A stretch of 64,000 nucleotides of DNA from Qipengyuania vesicularis (GTDB taxonomy: Bacteria; Pseudomonadota; Alphaproteobacteria; Sphingomonadales; Sphingomonadaceae). Of this stretch, positions 35,532-46,952 are shown in pieces. Each line of letters opens with the position of its first letter. Position 1 is the first letter of the stretch. The DNA is taken from positions 310,001 through 374,000 of the forward strand of contig NZ_JAIGNJ010000002.1 of NCBI RefSeq assembly GCF_019711415.1, read 5' to 3'. The translations under genes were made by a program, and so were the position numbers. Under the pieces are notes generated by a model. The model ran no database searches, had not been told where the DNA came from, and was given only the letters and a program-made list of their open reading frames with translations.

Positions 35532-36940
35532 TACGAGGCGCGTTCCTTCTCGATCGCATCGGCGAGCCCTGCCGCCCACTTCGTAATGTCGCCTGCGCCG
35601 AGGCAGACGATAAGATCGCCCTCGGCGATATCCCCCGCCAGTTTGCGAGCGAGATCATCGCGGTCCTCGACCGTGGTTGCCGAACGGTGGCCGCGCGACT
35701 TGAGACCGGCGACAAGAGCCTCCGCATCGACACCTTCGATCGGGTCCTCACCTGCTGCATAGACTGGAGTGACATAGACCTGGTCGGCCTCGTTGAAGGC
35801 GCTCTGGAAGTCATCCATCAGGTCACGCAGGCGCGTGTAGCGGTGCGGCTGCACGACCGCGATAACGCGGTTTCGCGAGGCCTCGCGCGCGGCGGAGAGC
35901 ACGGCGCGGATTTCGACCGGGTGGTGGCCGTAATCGTCGATGATGGTGGCGCCCGCCACGCTGCCGACATTGGTGAAACGCCGACGCACGCCGCTGAAAC
36001 TGCCGAAACCGTTGCAGATCACCTCGTCCGGGCAGCCCATCTCGATCGCCACGGCAATCGCCGCGAGCGCGTTCTGGACATTGTGGCGACCGGGCATCGG
36101 AAGCGTGACGTTCTCGATCCGGCGATCTTCCTCGCCGCGCTGGCGCACGATGACGTCGAAACGGTTGCCACCCTCGTGCGGCTGGACATTCACACCGCAG
36201 ATATCGGCCTGGAGGTTGAAGCCATAGGTCACCACGCGCCGGTCGCGAACCTTGCCGATGACCGCCTGCACCTCGGGGTGGTCGATGCACAGCACCGCTG
36301 CGCCGTAGAACGGCACGTTGTGAATGAACTCCACGAAGGCGTCCTTGACCCCGTCGAAATCGCCGTAATGGTCAAGATGTTCGGGATCGATATTCGTGAC
36401 AACGGCAATCGTCCCGTCGAGGCGCAGGAAGCTGCCGTCGCTCTCATCGGCCTCGACCACCATCCAGTCGCTGTCGCCTAGGCGCGCATTCGAACCATAT
36501 TGTTCGATAATACCGCCATTGATCACCGTCGGGTCGACATCACCGCTGTCGAGCAGCGCGGCGATCATGCTGGTCGTCGTGGTCTTGCCATGCGTGCCCG
36601 CCACCGCGATGGTGGACTTCAGCCGCATAAGCTCCGCCAGCATCTCCGCGCGACGTACCACGGGAATGCGATTTTCGAGTGCATGGGCGACTTCGGGATT
36701 GGTCCGGCGAACAGCCGTGGAGGTCACGACAACCGCCGCGCCTTCCACATTCTCTTTCTCGTGGCCGATATGGACCGAAATGCCCTGCGCGCGCAGCCGC
36801 TCGACCGTGGGGCTTTCGTTGATGTCGCTGCCCTGCACGGTGTAGCCGAGGTTGTTCATCACCTCGGCGATGCCCGACATGCCGATGCCGCCGATGCCGA
36901 CGAAATGGATCACACCGATGTCGGTGGGGACGCCCTTCAT
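35531..36940 (-). CDS. murC: UDP-N-acetylmuramate--L-alanine ligase
   Basis: A 469-aa Mur ligase that adds L-Ala to UDP-MurNAc. The N-terminal motif [19 protein letters not shown]-loop [18 protein letters not shown] and the C-terminal [14 protein letters not shown] are all diagnostic of MurC. Overlaps murG by 4 bp. Confidence 0.97.
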   Translation of the reverse strand: MKGVPTDIGVIHFVGIGGIGMSGIAEVMNNLGYTVQGSDINESPTVERLRAQGISVHIGHEKENVEGAAVVVTSTAVRRTNPEVAHALENRIPVVRRAEMLAELMRLKSTIAVAGTHGKTTTTSMIAALLDSGDVDPTVINGGIIEQYGSNARLGDSDWMVVEADESDGSFLRLDGTIAVVTNIDPEHLDHYGDFDGVKDAFVEFIHNVPFYGAAVLCIDHPEVQAVIGKVRDRRVVTYGFNLQADICGVNVQPHEGGNRFDVIVRQRGEEDRRIENVTLPMPGRHNVQNALAAIAVAIEMGCPDEVICNGFGSFSGVRRRFTNVGSVAGATIIDDYGHHPVEIRAVLSAAREASRNRVIAVVQPHRYTRLRDLMDDFQSAFNEADQVYVTPVYAAGEDPIEGVDAEALVAGLKSRGHRSATTVEDRDDLARKLAGDIAEGDLIVCLGAGDITKWAAGLADAIEKERAS

Positions 36941-38133
36941 TTCGCGCTCTCCCGCTTCGCGCCCTGCCCTGCGACCTGACCCTGCGTGGCCCCGCGCGCA
37001 TTATTTCCGCCGACGCGGATGACGTCCATCATGTCCGCCCCGCCGAAGCTTTCTACGAGGTCGGCCAGGTCTTCGACGGCCTTGGGTCGTCCGCAATTCC
37101 ACGCTGCATGCGCTGCGTTGGCGAGACCTTGAGGATTATCTGCCAAGGCGCGGATTTGCTTGGCCAGCTCTTTCGCCTCGAACTTCTCCTGCCGGATCAT
37201 TCGCGCGCCGCCGGTCTTCACCATCTCGCGCGTATTGGCGGCCTGGTGATCGTCGGTGGCGATGGGGAGTGGGATGAGGATTGCGGGCCGCCCGACAGCA
37301 GTCAGCTCGGCGATGGTCGACGCACCCGCGCGGCCAATGAAAAGATGCGCATCGGCCAGCCGGGCCGACATATCCTCGAAATAGGTCGCCAGCTCGGCGG
37401 GGATGCCGTGATTACGATAGCGTTCGCGCACTGCCTCGAGATCTTCGGCGCGGCACTGCTGGGTCACCTGCAGCCGCTGCCGGATCGCAGGCGGGAGCAT
37501 GGCGAGGCCATCGGGCACGATCTCCGAGAGAACCCGCGCTCCCTGGCTGCCTCCGGTCACCAACACGCGGAGCAAGCCATCATCGCCATAGGCGGGAAAT
37601 GGCTCGTCCCGCAGCGCCAGAACCTCGGCACGGACGGGATTGCCGACGAGGTAGATCTTCTCGCGATGCGCAGGCTTCAGTCGCTGGACATCGGGATAGG
37701 CAGTCGCGATCGCTTCCACCCGGCCGGCAAGCAAACGGTTGACGCGGCCGAGGACGGCGTTCTGCTCGTGGACAACGGTCGGAATGTTCGCGGAAGTCGA
37801 AGCGAGGATGGCAGGCAGCGAGGGATAGCCGCCGAAGCCCACCACCGCACTCGGCTGGAAGCTCTCAAACAGGCGCAGCGCCATCTTGCGCCCCTCCAGC
37901 ACCGCTTTCGCCCCCTTGATCCATTGCAGCGGGTTCTTGCCGAAGCGACCCGCGGGCAGCACGTGCGCAGGCATGAAATCGGGCTTGCCGGGGATCTGCT
38001 CGCCACGCTCGTCGGTGATCAGCGCAACATGGTGACCGCGCCGTTCGAGCTCGCTCGCCAGCGCGAAGGCGGGGAGGAGATGCCCGCCGGTACCGCCGGC
38101 AGCCAGCACGTAATGACGACTCGACCCGGTCAC
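36937..38133 (-). CDS. murG: UDP-GlcNAc:lipid I N-acetylglucosaminyltransferase
   Basis: A 398-aa GT28 enzyme making lipid II at the inner face of the membrane. Motif [16 protein letters not shown] at the N-terminus, [29 protein letters not shown] and [17 protein letters not shown]. The GTG start overlaps the ftsW stop (GTGA). The last ~30 residues form a basic, low-complexity tail beyond the usual MurG end. Confidence 0.96.
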   Translation of the reverse strand: MTGSSRHYVLAAGGTGGHLLPAFALASELERRGHHVALITDERGEQIPGKPDFMPAHVLPAGRFGKNPLQWIKGAKAVLEGRKMALRLFESFQPSAVVGFGGYPSLPAILASTSANIPTVVHEQNAVLGRVNRLLAGRVEAIATAYPDVQRLKPAHREKIYLVGNPVRAEVLALRDEPFPAYGDDGLLRVLVTGGSQGARVLSEIVPDGLAMLPPAIRQRLQVTQQCRAEDLEAVRERYRNHGIPAELATYFEDMSARLADAHLFIGRAGASTIAELTAVGRPAILIPLPIATDDHQAANTREMVKTGGARMIRQEKFEAKELAKQIRALADNPQGLANAAHAAWNCGRPKAVEDLADLVESFGGADMMDVIRVGGNNARGATQGQVAGQGAKRESAK

Positions 38134-39398
38134 TGGTGAATCTCGCGCGTCACGCGCGCCTCTGGTTTCTTCATCGCGTCCCCCTGCCCTATGCCCAGCA
38201 GGTCGCCAAGTCCCCTCGTGGTGGTTTTGAGGTAGGGATTGCGGCGCGTGATCGCGATCAGGAGGCCGACCGTCAGCGCGATCGCGATGGTGGACGATCC
38301 GCCATAGCTGACCAGTGGCAGAGTCATGCCCTTGGACGGGAAGAGCTGGAGGTTCACGAGAATATTGATGAAGGCCTGCCCGCCGAGCAGCGCGACCAGC
38401 CCCGTTCCGGCGAGCAGCGCAAACAGGTCCTCCTCGTCCACCAGGCGCATCAAAACGCGCACGACGATGGCAAGGTACAGGAGCACGATCACCGCACAGG
38501 CGATCAGGCCGAATTCCTCGCCGATGACGGAGAAGATATAGTCGGTATGCGCCTCGGGAAGGCTCATCTTCCTCAGGCCGAGGCCATAGCCGGCTCCGGT
38601 CCAGCCGCCCGCCAGCAAGGTCCGGCTGGCAAGGTCGACCTGGTCATAAGCCGTACCGCCACCGAAGAAGGCGTCGATCCGGTGCCGCGCGTTGTCGTAG
38701 AGGAAATAGGTCGCGGTAAGCAGGAAAAGCCCACCCCCCATCACGATCCCCAGCCGCTTGATCGGCATCCCGGCGAGCAGGATCATCACCAGCCACAGCC
38801 CGGCGAACAGCATGAACTCACCGAAATTCGGCTGCATCATGAGCAGGACGCCGATGAGGGCGGTAAGCGCAGTCGCTATCGGCAGGACGGGCAGGTTCGG
38901 ATCGCGCATCCGCCAGGACAGCAGCCACGCCAGCACGATGGCGAAGGCGGGCTTGAGGAATTCGGATGGCTGGAACTGCATGCCGAGGCTGATCCAGCGC
39001 CGCGCACCGTTGATTTCGACCCCGACGAAGGGGACGAGGAACAGCAGGCCCAGCATGGCCGCACCCAGCAGAATGCCAAAGCGGCGGGCATTCTCGCGTG
39101 CCAGCATGGACGATCCGAAGAGCACGCACAGGGCAATCGCCTGCCATGCAAGGTGGCGGTAGAAGAAGTAGAACGGATCGAGAGTTTCACTCGATGTCGA
39201 GAGGCGGTCGGCGCTCGCGGGGCTGGCTGCGGCAACGGCGATGGTGCCGAGCGTCATCAGCAGAAGCACGAGGCCGAGCAGCACGCGGTCGATCTCGCGC
39301 CACCAGATCTTGAGCTGGCTCCACCGCGAGAGCTTGCCGCCCGGAATGTGGGCGGGCTTGCGCTTGGCACCGGGGACGAAGGGCTGCATGGCCGTCAC
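38130..39398 (-). CDS. ftsW: Lipid II polymerase / division protein FtsW
   Basis: A 422-aa SEDS-family membrane protein with ten predicted membrane segments. Features include INGARRWISLGMQFQPSEF, the loop preceding LPEAHTDYIFSVIGEEFG, and SKGMTLPLVSYGGSS near the C-terminus. It polymerises septal glycan together with FtsI. GTG start at the murD stop (GTGA); an ATG three codons downstream is an alternative. Confidence 0.95.
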   Translation of the reverse strand: MTAMQPFVPGAKRKPAHIPGGKLSRWSQLKIWWREIDRVLLGLVLLLMTLGTIAVAAASPASADRLSTSSETLDPFYFFYRHLAWQAIALCVLFGSSMLARENARRFGILLGAAMLGLLFLVPFVGVEINGARRWISLGMQFQPSEFLKPAFAIVLAWLLSWRMRDPNLPVLPIATALTALIGVLLMMQPNFGEFMLFAGLWLVMILLAGMPIKRLGIVMGGGLFLLTATYFLYDNARHRIDAFFGGGTAYDQVDLASRTLLAGGWTGAGYGLGLRKMSLPEAHTDYIFSVIGEEFGLIACAVIVLLYLAIVVRVLMRLVDEEDLFALLAGTGLVALLGGQAFINILVNLQLFPSKGMTLPLVSYGGSSTIAIALTVGLLIAITRRNPYLKTTTRGLGDLLGIGQGDAMKKPEARVTREIHQ

Positions 39399-40678
39399 GC
39401 GAGCGCCTCCACGAGTTCACGGAAGTGTTCGCCGCGCTTTTCGAAGTCCTGATACTGGTCGAAGCTGGCACAGGCAGGGGAGAGGAGGACGGTGTCGCCC
39501 GCTTCGGCATTTGCTGCGGCAGAGGTTACGGCACGATCGAGCGTTTCGCACTGTTCCACCGGCACGCGGCCTTCGAGGAGCGCGGCGAAATCCGGCCCGG
39601 CCTTGCCGATGGTGTAGGCGGCTTTCACATGGCCCAGTTCGGCCTCGCACTCGCCCAGCCCCGGCTCCTTCGCGAGCCCGCCGAGAATCCAGTGGATCTT
39701 GTCGAACGCCGCGAGCGCAGGCGCGGAGGCGGCGGTGTTGGTGCCCTTGCTGTCGTTGACGTAAGCGACGCCGGAAATCTCCGCGACCCGTTCCATGCGG
39801 TGCGGGAGGCCGCCATATGTCCGAAGACCTTCAATAACTTGATCACTCGACAAGCCAAGATCCTCACAGACAGCCTTAGCGGCAGCTGCGTTTTGGCGAT
39901 TGTGCGGCCCCTGCAGCGCAAGCCATGATTCCTGGTCACCCACGTGAACGTCATCGATGAACTGAATCAGCGGGTCTTCAGCTTCTTCAAACACGTCCTC
40001 GTCTGCTTCAGCGCGGTAATCGACAACAGCGAAGCGATTGGGTGCCTGCATCGAAAAGAGTCGCGCTTTGCTCGCCGCATACTTCGCGAAATCCCCATCA
40101 TACCGATCCAAATGGTCCGGCGTGATGTTCAGCAGCACCGCCACATCGCAATCGAGCGAATAGGTCAGGTCGATCTGGTAGCTCGACAGCTCCAGCACGT
40201 AGACCCCACCTTCCAGCAGAGGCTCCTGCTCGAGGATCGGCAGGCCGATATTGCCGCCCATTGTGGTCGGCACGCCTGCGGTCTTGAGGATGTGGTGGAC
40301 CAGCGCGGTCGTGGTCGACTTTCCATTGGTGCCGGTGATGCCGACGACCTTGTGCGGCGGCAGGTGATCGCGCGCCTGTGCGAAGAGTTCGATGTCGCCG
40401 ATCACCGGCACGCCGAAGCTGCCGGCACGCGGCTTGATCGGGTGGGTGTTGAGCGGCACGCCGGGGCTGACGATCACGCCCGCATAGCCGGTGAGGTCCG
40501 CCTCCAGCGGATCGCCGATGGCGCAGCGTCCGGCATAGGGCTCGCGCGCTTCGGCGCGGTCGTCCCACACCAGCACGTCCGCGCCAGCCGCCAGCAGCGC
40601 CTCGACGGTCGCCCGGCCGGACCGCGCGAGGCCGAGCACCGCGTATTTCTTGTCCTTCCAGGCGGGCGAGGTGATCAT
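39395..40678 (-). CDS. murD: UDP-N-acetylmuramoyl-L-alanine--D-glutamate ligase
   Basis: A 427-aa Mur ligase that adds D-Glu. [19 protein letters not shown] at the N-terminus, P-loop [32 protein letters not shown] and the C-terminal [19 protein letters not shown] are characteristic of MurD. Its start overlaps the mraY stop as ATGA, and its stop overlaps the ftsW start. Confidence 0.97.
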   Translation of the reverse strand: MITSPAWKDKKYAVLGLARSGRATVEALLAAGADVLVWDDRAEAREPYAGRCAIGDPLEADLTGYAGVIVSPGVPLNTHPIKPRAGSFGVPVIGDIELFAQARDHLPPHKVVGITGTNGKSTTTALVHHILKTAGVPTTMGGNIGLPILEQEPLLEGGVYVLELSSYQIDLTYSLDCDVAVLLNITPDHLDRYDGDFAKYAASKARLFSMQAPNRFAVVDYRAEADEDVFEEAEDPLIQFIDDVHVGDQESWLALQGPHNRQNAAAAKAVCEDLGLSSDQVIEGLRTYGGLPHRMERVAEISGVAYVNDSKGTNTAASAPALAAFDKIHWILGGLAKEPGLGECEAELGHVKAAYTIGKAGPDFAALLEGRVPVEQCETLDRAVTSAAANAEAGDTVLLSPACASFDQYQDFEKRGEHFRELVEALA

Positions 40679-41745
40679 CTCAGCTTGAGCGTTGCCAGCC
40701 CCAGGAGTGCGAGCACGATGGCGACGATCCAGAAGCGGATGACAACCTTGCTCTCGGACCAGCCGAGCTGCTCGAAATGGTGGTGGATGGGGGCCATGCG
40801 GAACACCCGCTTACCCGTGCGCTTGAACCAGAAGACCTGGATGATGACCGACAGCGCCTCGAACACGAACAGTCCGCCGACGATCGCCAGCACGACTTCG
40901 TGATGCGTCGCCACGGCGATCGCGCCAAGTGCGCCGCCAAGTGCCAGCGAACCCGTATCGCCCATGAAGACGGCCGCGGGAGGCGCATTGAACCACAGAA
41001 AGGCAAGCCCCGCCCCCATGATCGCCGCGCAGAAGATGGCAAGTTCACCCGCGCCCGCCACATGCGGAATGCCGAGATATTCGGAATAGTCCACGCGGCC
41101 CACGAGATAGGCGATTACGGCGAATGTGCCCGCCGCGATGATAACCGGCATGGTCGCCAGCCCGTCCAGCCCGTCGGTGAGGTTCACCGCATTGCCCGCG
41201 CCCACGATCACGAAGGCGGCGAAGAGGAAGTAGAGCGGGCCAAGCTCGATGCCGAAATCATTGATGAAGGGCACGTAGAGGAAGGTGTTGATCTGGCTGA
41301 CGATGATCCAGCTCGCGATCCCGGCCACGCCGAATTCGAACAGCAGGCGGACCTTGCCCGACACGCCCTTGTGGCTGGCCTTGGAGACCTTGTCGTAATC
41401 GTCGAGGAAACCGATCAGGCCGAAACCGCCGGTCACTGCCATGCAGGCCCAGACGAAGGGATTGCTGAGATCCATCCACAGCAGCATCGCCAGCGTCAGG
41501 CTGATCAGGATCATCAGCCCGCCCATGGTCGGCGTGCCGACCTTGGCGAGATGCGTTTGCGGCCCGTCCTCGCGGATCGGTTGCCCCTTACCCTGCCGCA
41601 CACGCAGCATGTCGATGAAGCGCGGGCCGATCAGCAGACCGATAACCAGCGCAGTAAGCAACGTCGCCCCCGCGCGCGCCGTCTGGTAGCGCACGAGATT
41701 GAACAGGCCTTCGAAGTTGAAATACTCGGCGAGGAGATACAGCAT
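40675..41745 (-). CDS. mraY: Phospho-N-acetylmuramoyl-pentapeptide transferase
   Basis: A 356-aa polytopic enzyme making lipid I. Catalytic aspartate motifs [14 protein letters not shown] and [12 protein letters not shown], and the cytoplasmic loop [20 protein letters not shown], are all present. It begins 15 bp after the murF stop, one of the few small gaps in this operon. Confidence 0.97.
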   Translation of the reverse strand: MLYLLAEYFNFEGLFNLVRYQTARAGATLLTALVIGLLIGPRFIDMLRVRQGKGQPIREDGPQTHLAKVGTPTMGGLMILISLTLAMLLWMDLSNPFVWACMAVTGGFGLIGFLDDYDKVSKASHKGVSGKVRLLFEFGVAGIASWIIVSQINTFLYVPFINDFGIELGPLYFLFAAFVIVGAGNAVNLTDGLDGLATMPVIIAAGTFAVIAYLVGRVDYSEYLGIPHVAGAGELAIFCAAIMGAGLAFLWFNAPPAAVFMGDTGSLALGGALGAIAVATHHEVVLAIVGGLFVFEALSVIIQVFWFKRTGKRVFRMAPIHHHFEQLGWSESKVVIRFWIVAIVLALLGLATLKLR

Positions 41746-41760
41746 CGGCCTCGTCGGCTC

Positions 41761-43218
41761 CTAGGTAAAGTGTTCCACGAGCTTGCCGAGCCCGACCGAA
41801 TTGGAGCCCTTCACCAGCACGGCGTCTCCGGCAATCAGCCCGAATTCCTCCAGTCGCGCAATGGCCTCCTCGGCGGAACTGCAATGCTCCCACTCGAGCG
41901 GCTTGCCAAGCGAATTGAAGGCCGGTTTCCCCAGTTCCCGGGCCAGCGCGCGCATCTCGTCGCCCACCAGCAACGCATAGTCGACATCGGCGGCAATCAG
42001 GGGTTCGGACAGCTGGCCGTGGAACCCTTCGGCAAAGTCGCCCAGCTCTTTCATCGAGCCGAGCACGGCGATCCGGCGGCTCGACGGGGTCTGCCCTAGC
42101 TGCGCCAGCGTGGCACGCATGCTGGCGGGGTTTGCATTGTAGCTTTCGTCGATCATCAGGGCCTTGCCGCCCGGCACCTCGATGCCGTGACGCTGACCGC
42201 GGCCTTTCAATCCGCCCATCTCGGCGAGCGCGAGGCCGGCAGCAGCCATGTCGCCGCCTGCCGCCCGCACGGTCGCCATGACGGCGAGCGAATTGGTGAC
42301 CCAGTGATCGCCGGGTTCGGCGACCGTGTAGCACAAGCGCCCTTCGGGGAACTCGCAGGTGACGAGGCTTCCACCATTGGCGCTAGGAATGGCATCCAGC
42401 AGGCGGACTTCCGCCTCCATCGAGCGTCCGAAGCTGACGACCGTCGCGCCCAGTTTCTCGGCCACTGCCCGAAGCTGTTCGTAGTGCGGTGTGTCCGCAG
42501 GTATAACCGCGACACCGCCCGGCTCGAGGCCCATGAAAATCTCTGCCTTCGCATCGGCAATCGCCTCCATCGAGCCGAGGTTTTCGATATGCGCGGGCGC
42601 GATGGTGGTGATCACGGCTACGTGAGGACGGACCTGCGTGGTCAGTTCCTCGATTTCGCCCGCGTGGTTCATACCCATCTCGAAGATGCCGAAACGGCTG
42701 CGCGCGGGCATGCGCGCGAGGCTCAGCGGCACGCCGACATGGTTGTTGTAGCTGCGGGTCGAGCGATGCGCGGCACCGCGACTGGCACGCTCTAGCGATG
42801 CGAAAATGGCTTCCTTGACGCCGGTCTTGCCGACCGAACCGGTCACGCCGATGATCTTCGCCTGCACACGGCTGCGGGCCGCTGCGGCCAGCGCTTTGAG
42901 AGCCACGCTTGTATCTTCGACGAGAATGTGCGGATAATCGACCGGCCGATCGACCACTGCAGCGGCGGCACCATTGGCGAAGGCCTTGTCGAGAAAGCGG
43001 TGGCCGTCCATCGCTTCGCCCTTGAGCGCGAAGAAGAGATCGCCGTTCACGACATCGCGGCTATCCATCTCGACACCGGCAACCTGGAAATCGCCGCTTG
43101 CCGTGCCGCCGACGGCCTCGGCGATGGATTGCGCATCCCAAAGCGTCAGCGGCAGCCGGTCGCGTTCGTCGGCGGGCCATTCCAGATAGGCCGGGTGGCG
43201 AAGGATGGCAGCGCTCAT
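41761..43218 (-). CDS. murF: UDP-N-acetylmuramoyl-tripeptide--D-alanyl-D-alanine ligase
   Basis: A 485-aa Mur ligase that attaches D-Ala-D-Ala. P-loop GVTGSVGKTGVKEAIFASL, EMGMNHAGEIEELT and DESYNANPASMRATL are typical of MurF. The start overlaps the murE stop (ATGA). Confidence 0.96.
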   Translation of the reverse strand: MSAAILRHPAYLEWPADERDRLPLTLWDAQSIAEAVGGTASGDFQVAGVEMDSRDVVNGDLFFALKGEAMDGHRFLDKAFANGAAAAVVDRPVDYPHILVEDTSVALKALAAAARSRVQAKIIGVTGSVGKTGVKEAIFASLERASRGAAHRSTRSYNNHVGVPLSLARMPARSRFGIFEMGMNHAGEIEELTTQVRPHVAVITTIAPAHIENLGSMEAIADAKAEIFMGLEPGGVAVIPADTPHYEQLRAVAEKLGATVVSFGRSMEAEVRLLDAIPSANGGSLVTCEFPEGRLCYTVAEPGDHWVTNSLAVMATVRAAGGDMAAAGLALAEMGGLKGRGQRHGIEVPGGKALMIDESYNANPASMRATLAQLGQTPSSRRIAVLGSMKELGDFAEGFHGQLSEPLIAADVDYALLVGDEMRALARELGKPAFNSLGKPLEWEHCSSAEEAIARLEEFGLIAGDAVLVKGSNSVGLGKLVEHFT

Positions 43219-44693
43219 GCATCACCTCTTGCGATGGCCGCCGCGCATTCGCGTGCGACCTCGACGTCGTCGAAGGGATGGACCTTCATGTTTTCTCCCG
43301 ATCCGATGATCTGACCCGTTTCATGGCCCTTGCCGGCGATGAGGACGATGTCGTCCTTGCCCGCTTCGGCAATGGCTGCGTTGATGGCTTCGCGACGGCC
43401 CGCCACTTCGCGTGCATCGCCCGCGCCTTCAAGCACTGCGCGGCGGATATCCGCAGGGTCTTCGCCGCGCGGATTGTCGTCGGTGACAATCACGAGGTCG
43501 CTGGCCTTGGCTGCCGCTTCGCCCATCGGCGCGCGCTTGCCGTGGTCGCGGTCGCCGCCTGCGCCGAACACGGTGATGAGCCGTCCCGTCACATGCGGAC
43601 GCAAAGCTGCGATGGCTGCTTCGATCGCATCGGGCGTGTGCGCGTAGTCGACATAGACGGGTGCGCCGCTGGGTGCGATTACTGCGCGCTCGAGGCGTCC
43701 GCGAACCGGCTGGAGCCGTGCCACGGCATCCCATACGCGCCCGGCGTCGATCCCGCTTGCGAGTGCGAGACCAGCCGATACCAGAGCGTTGGAAACCTGG
43801 TAGGCGCCGATCAGCGGCAGATTGATCGTCCGCTCCGTGTCGGCATGTTCGACTGTGAGCGATTGGCCGAGCTGCGTCGGCTCGCGGCGGGTCAGGCGGA
43901 TGTCCTCACCCTGCTCGCCCACCGTCATGATCTTGAGACCACGCCTTTCGGCATGTTCGACCACGCGCTTGTTCCAGCCGCTGTCGCCGGTACCCATCCA
44001 GATAACGGCGGTCGCATCGTCCGAGACGACCTCGTCGAAGAGGCGCATCTTGGCGGCGAAGTAGTCTTCCATGTCCGCGTGGTAATCGAGGTGATCGCGG
44101 CTGAAGTTGGTGAAGCCTGCCGCCTCGACCGGAATACCCTCGTTGCGGAATTGCGAGAGCCCGTGGCTCGATGCCTCGTAGGCGACATGCGTGACGCCCT
44201 CGCGGGCGAGGCCGCTCATGTTCGACAGGAAGGTGACGATGTCCGGCGTGGTCAGTCCGGTCGAAACACTCTCGTCCGGCGTGGTGACGCCAAGAGTGCC
44301 GATGCTGGCTGCCCGCTCGCCCGACATCCGCCAGATCTGGCGCGTCATCTCGACACAGCTCGTCTTCCCGTTCGTGCCCGTGACCGCGACGATATGTTCG
44401 GGAACGGGCGTGAAGTACTGCGCGGCAATCTGCGCGAAGGCCTGGCGCGGTTCGTCATGGGCGATATGGATCGCGCCGTCGACCTTCGCCTGCGGACGCG
44501 CGACCACGGCAATGGCGCCCGCCTCGATAGCAGCGGGAATGAAGTCCTCGCCATTGACCTGCGTGCCCTGGAACGCGCCGAGCACGGTTCCGGGAGCGAC
44601 CTTGCGGTTGTCGATGGCGAAGCCCGTTACATTCTCATCGCCGGCCTGCGGGCAATCGAGCCCGGCGGCGGCACACAGCTTACTCAGCTTCAT
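43215..44693 (-). CDS. murE: UDP-N-acetylmuramoyl-L-alanyl-D-glutamate--2,6-diaminopimelate ligase
   Basis: A 492-aa Mur ligase that adds the third stem residue. P-loop VTGTNGKTSCVEMTRQIW is present, and the specificity motif DNPR in VTDDNPRGEDPADI points to meso-diaminopimelate rather than lysine, as expected for a Gram-negative. It overlaps the ftsI end by 14 bp. Confidence 0.96.
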   Translation of the reverse strand: MKLSKLCAAAGLDCPQAGDENVTGFAIDNRKVAPGTVLGAFQGTQVNGEDFIPAAIEAGAIAVVARPQAKVDGAIHIAHDEPRQAFAQIAAQYFTPVPEHIVAVTGTNGKTSCVEMTRQIWRMSGERAASIGTLGVTTPDESVSTGLTTPDIVTFLSNMSGLAREGVTHVAYEASSHGLSQFRNEGIPVEAAGFTNFSRDHLDYHADMEDYFAAKMRLFDEVVSDDATAVIWMGTGDSGWNKRVVEHAERRGLKIMTVGEQGEDIRLTRREPTQLGQSLTVEHADTERTINLPLIGAYQVSNALVSAGLALASGIDAGRVWDAVARLQPVRGRLERAVIAPSGAPVYVDYAHTPDAIEAAIAALRPHVTGRLITVFGAGGDRDHGKRAPMGEAAAKASDLVIVTDDNPRGEDPADIRRAVLEGAGDAREVAGRREAINAAIAEAGKDDIVLIAGKGHETGQIIGSGENMKVHPFDDVEVARECAAAIARGDA

Positions 44694-46437
44694 CCTGCGC
44701 CTCCGGAATCAGCGGGGTGATGGCCGAGATATCGATATCGCGCGTATCGTCCGGCCGGACACCGATGAGCGGCCCGATACGGGGAACGAGCCGACCGACA
44801 ATTGGTGCCGCGTTCCATGCCGCGGTGCGCTGGTAGGAGCTGGCAAGCGTGCCGCGCGGCTCGTCGAGCATGGCGATCACCACATAGCGGGGACGATCCA
44901 TCGGAAAGGCTGCGGCGAACGTCGAAACCAGTGCGGTCCTGCGATAGCCACCCTTGCCGCCCGGCTTTTCTGCCGAACCGGTCTTTCCGCCGACGCGATA
45001 GCCCGGGGCATCGGCATTGCGGCCAGTGCCGTAGATCGCGATGGCACGCATCATCTGGCGCATGCGGCTGGAAGTCGAGGCCTTGAAAACGCGGCGTCCC
45101 TTGGGCGCTTCGCCCGGGCCGAGTTTATTGAGCGTGGCAGGACGATAGACACCGCCATTGACCATTGCGGCATAGGCGCTGGCGAGATGCAGCGGGGTGA
45201 CCGCGATACCGTGTCCGAAGCCCACCGTCATGTTGGTAAGCCGCGCCCATTTGTCGCCCGGCCAGAGAGGAAAGCCCTTGGCGGGCAATTCGATCTCCGG
45301 ACGCGCGTTCATGCCGAGGTCGATCATGTATTGGCGAAGTCGCGCGGCACCCATTTCGTCTGCAATACGTGCGCTGGTCGTATTGGAGGAGTGGATCAGC
45401 GTTTCGACCGCATTGAGGTCCGCGCCCATCGCGTGGCTGTCGCGAATGGTGAAGCGCCCGACCTTGACCGGCGACGCATCGAACCGGCGGCCAAGATCGC
45501 GGATCGTGCCGCTGTCGATAGCGGCGGCAACGGTCAGCGGCTTGAAGGTAGAACCGAGCTCGTAGACCTGGTTGGTCACGCGATTGAACATCAGGCTCTG
45601 CCCCTCCTTGTCGATCTTGTTCGGATCGAATTCGGGTAGCGATGCGAGTGCGAGGACCTCGCCAGTATCGACGTCGAGCACGATGCCCGCACCGCCCTGC
45701 GCCTGGGTGAGCTTCATGCCGCGCCGCAGCTCGTCTTCGAGTGCGCCCTGCACGCGCACGTCGATCGACAGCGCAACCGGAGTGCCGCGGGTGAGCGGGC
45801 TGGTCAGGTGTTCATCGAATACCTGCTCCATGCCCACGCGGCCCTTGCCGTCTGCCGCGACATAGCCGAGCACGTGAGCCGCCATCTTGCCCTGCGGGTA
45901 GTGGCGATCGTCTTCCATCGGCATTTCGAGGGCGAGCTCACCAATTTCCTGCACGCGGTTCGCCTCTTCGGGGAGCAGGCGGCGGCGCACATAGCCCTGC
46001 TTTCCGGCAGCGAACTGGGCTGCGACGGCCTTGGCATCAAGATCGGGGAAGATCGCCTTGAGCTTGGCAGCAACTTCTGCCGGCTTGGCGACCAGCGGCT
46101 CTTGCCCCTCTCCCAAGGCCTGCGGATTGAACCACAGCGCGTAGGCGGGAAAGGCGCGCGCCATCGGCACACCGTTGCGATCGACGATTTCGCCGCGATC
46201 GGGCAGCAGGGCTGCTTCGAGCGACGTGGCGCGTGCGCCTTCGCCGCCGATGCCGAGATAGGCGATGCGGACCATCGCACAGGCGGCGATCAGCGCGAAA
46301 ATGAGAGCGATCCAGAGCACGCGCCAGCGCGCAAGATCGAGCGATTTCTGGCGAATGCTGACGAGCTGCACCCGCCCGCTCGCCATCGCCATGCTTACCG
46401 CTCCCGGTCCACCGTGGAGAGCGGAGAATGCGTTCAC
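44680..46437 (-). CDS. ftsI: Peptidoglycan D,D-transpeptidase FtsI (PBP3)
   Basis: A 585-aa class B penicillin-binding protein for septal cross-linking. One N-terminal membrane segment (~38-58) precedes the pedestal domain (EIVDRNGVPMARAFP) and the transpeptidase: SxxK in ELGSTFKPLTV, SxN in IHSSNTTSA, KTG in GGKTGSAEKPGGKG. The frame starts with GTG overlapping the ftsL stop (GTGA). An internal ATG ~16 codons in would also preserve the membrane anchor. Confidence 0.95.
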   Translation of the reverse strand: MNAFSALHGGPGAVSMAMASGRVQLVSIRQKSLDLARWRVLWIALIFALIAACAMVRIAYLGIGGEGARATSLEAALLPDRGEIVDRNGVPMARAFPAYALWFNPQALGEGQEPLVAKPAEVAAKLKAIFPDLDAKAVAAQFAAGKQGYVRRRLLPEEANRVQEIGELALEMPMEDDRHYPQGKMAAHVLGYVAADGKGRVGMEQVFDEHLTSPLTRGTPVALSIDVRVQGALEDELRRGMKLTQAQGGAGIVLDVDTGEVLALASLPEFDPNKIDKEGQSLMFNRVTNQVYELGSTFKPLTVAAAIDSGTIRDLGRRFDASPVKVGRFTIRDSHAMGADLNAVETLIHSSNTTSARIADEMGAARLRQYMIDLGMNARPEIELPAKGFPLWPGDKWARLTNMTVGFGHGIAVTPLHLASAYAAMVNGGVYRPATLNKLGPGEAPKGRRVFKASTSSRMRQMMRAIAIYGTGRNADAPGYRVGGKTGSAEKPGGKGGYRRTALVSTFAAAFPMDRPRYVVIAMLDEPRGTLASSYQRTAAWNAAPIVGRLVPRIGPLIGVRPDDTRDIDISAITPLIPEAQDEAE

Positions 46438-46952
46438 CGGCCAGCCTCCGCGATCGCGACGGACGTGGTGGCCGGACGCGCGAGGCGCTGGGCGAGGCTC
46501 GACGCCAGGCTGCGGGTCGGTCCCTGGGGCATGGCTGCGGCGACCGTTACCCCTTCGCCTTTGTCGTCATCGAGCCAGTCGCCGAACAGGCTGTCATCCT
46601 CGATCGGGCCGAGATCGGCCTTGGCGACGCGGATCGGCTGCGGCGAATGCAGGCCGCGGGGCGTGCCGAGCGATGCCAATTGCCGCTCATGCTCGACATA
46701 CTGGTCGGGGCGCGGAGCATTGTAGCCGAATTCCACCTGGTTCCACGCCGCCAGCTGGTGCTGGCTAGCGCGGGTCTGGAATTCGGTTTCCAGCATCAGC
46801 TTTGACTTTTCGGCAGCGATGATCTGGCGCTCGATCAGGCGCACTTCGCTTTTCACGGCATTCACGCGGAAAGTGAGCGCAAGGAAGGCTGCAAAACAGA
46901 CACCGAGGACCAGAAGCCAGCCGATCTGGCGGATACGAGAAACCTGGGCCAT
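46434..46952 (-). CDS. ftsL: Cell division protein FtsL
   Basis: A 172-aa bitopic protein assigned as FtsL from position between rsmH and ftsI and from topology: a short basic N-terminus, one membrane segment (~10-28, GWLLVLGVCFAAFLALTF), then a coiled-coil-like stretch KSEVRLIERQIIAAEKSKLM. The rest (~90-172) is a low-complexity tail longer than in E. coli FtsL (121 aa). FtsL recruits and activates FtsWI with FtsB and FtsQ. Sequence similarity alone would be weak. Confidence 0.82.
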   Translation of the reverse strand: MAQVSRIRQIGWLLVLGVCFAAFLALTFRVNAVKSEVRLIERQIIAAEKSKLMLETEFQTRASQHQLAAWNQVEFGYNAPRPDQYVEHERQLASLGTPRGLHSPQPIRVAKADLGPIEDDSLFGDWLDDDKGEGVTVAAAMPQGPTRSLASSLAQRLARPATTSVAIAEAGR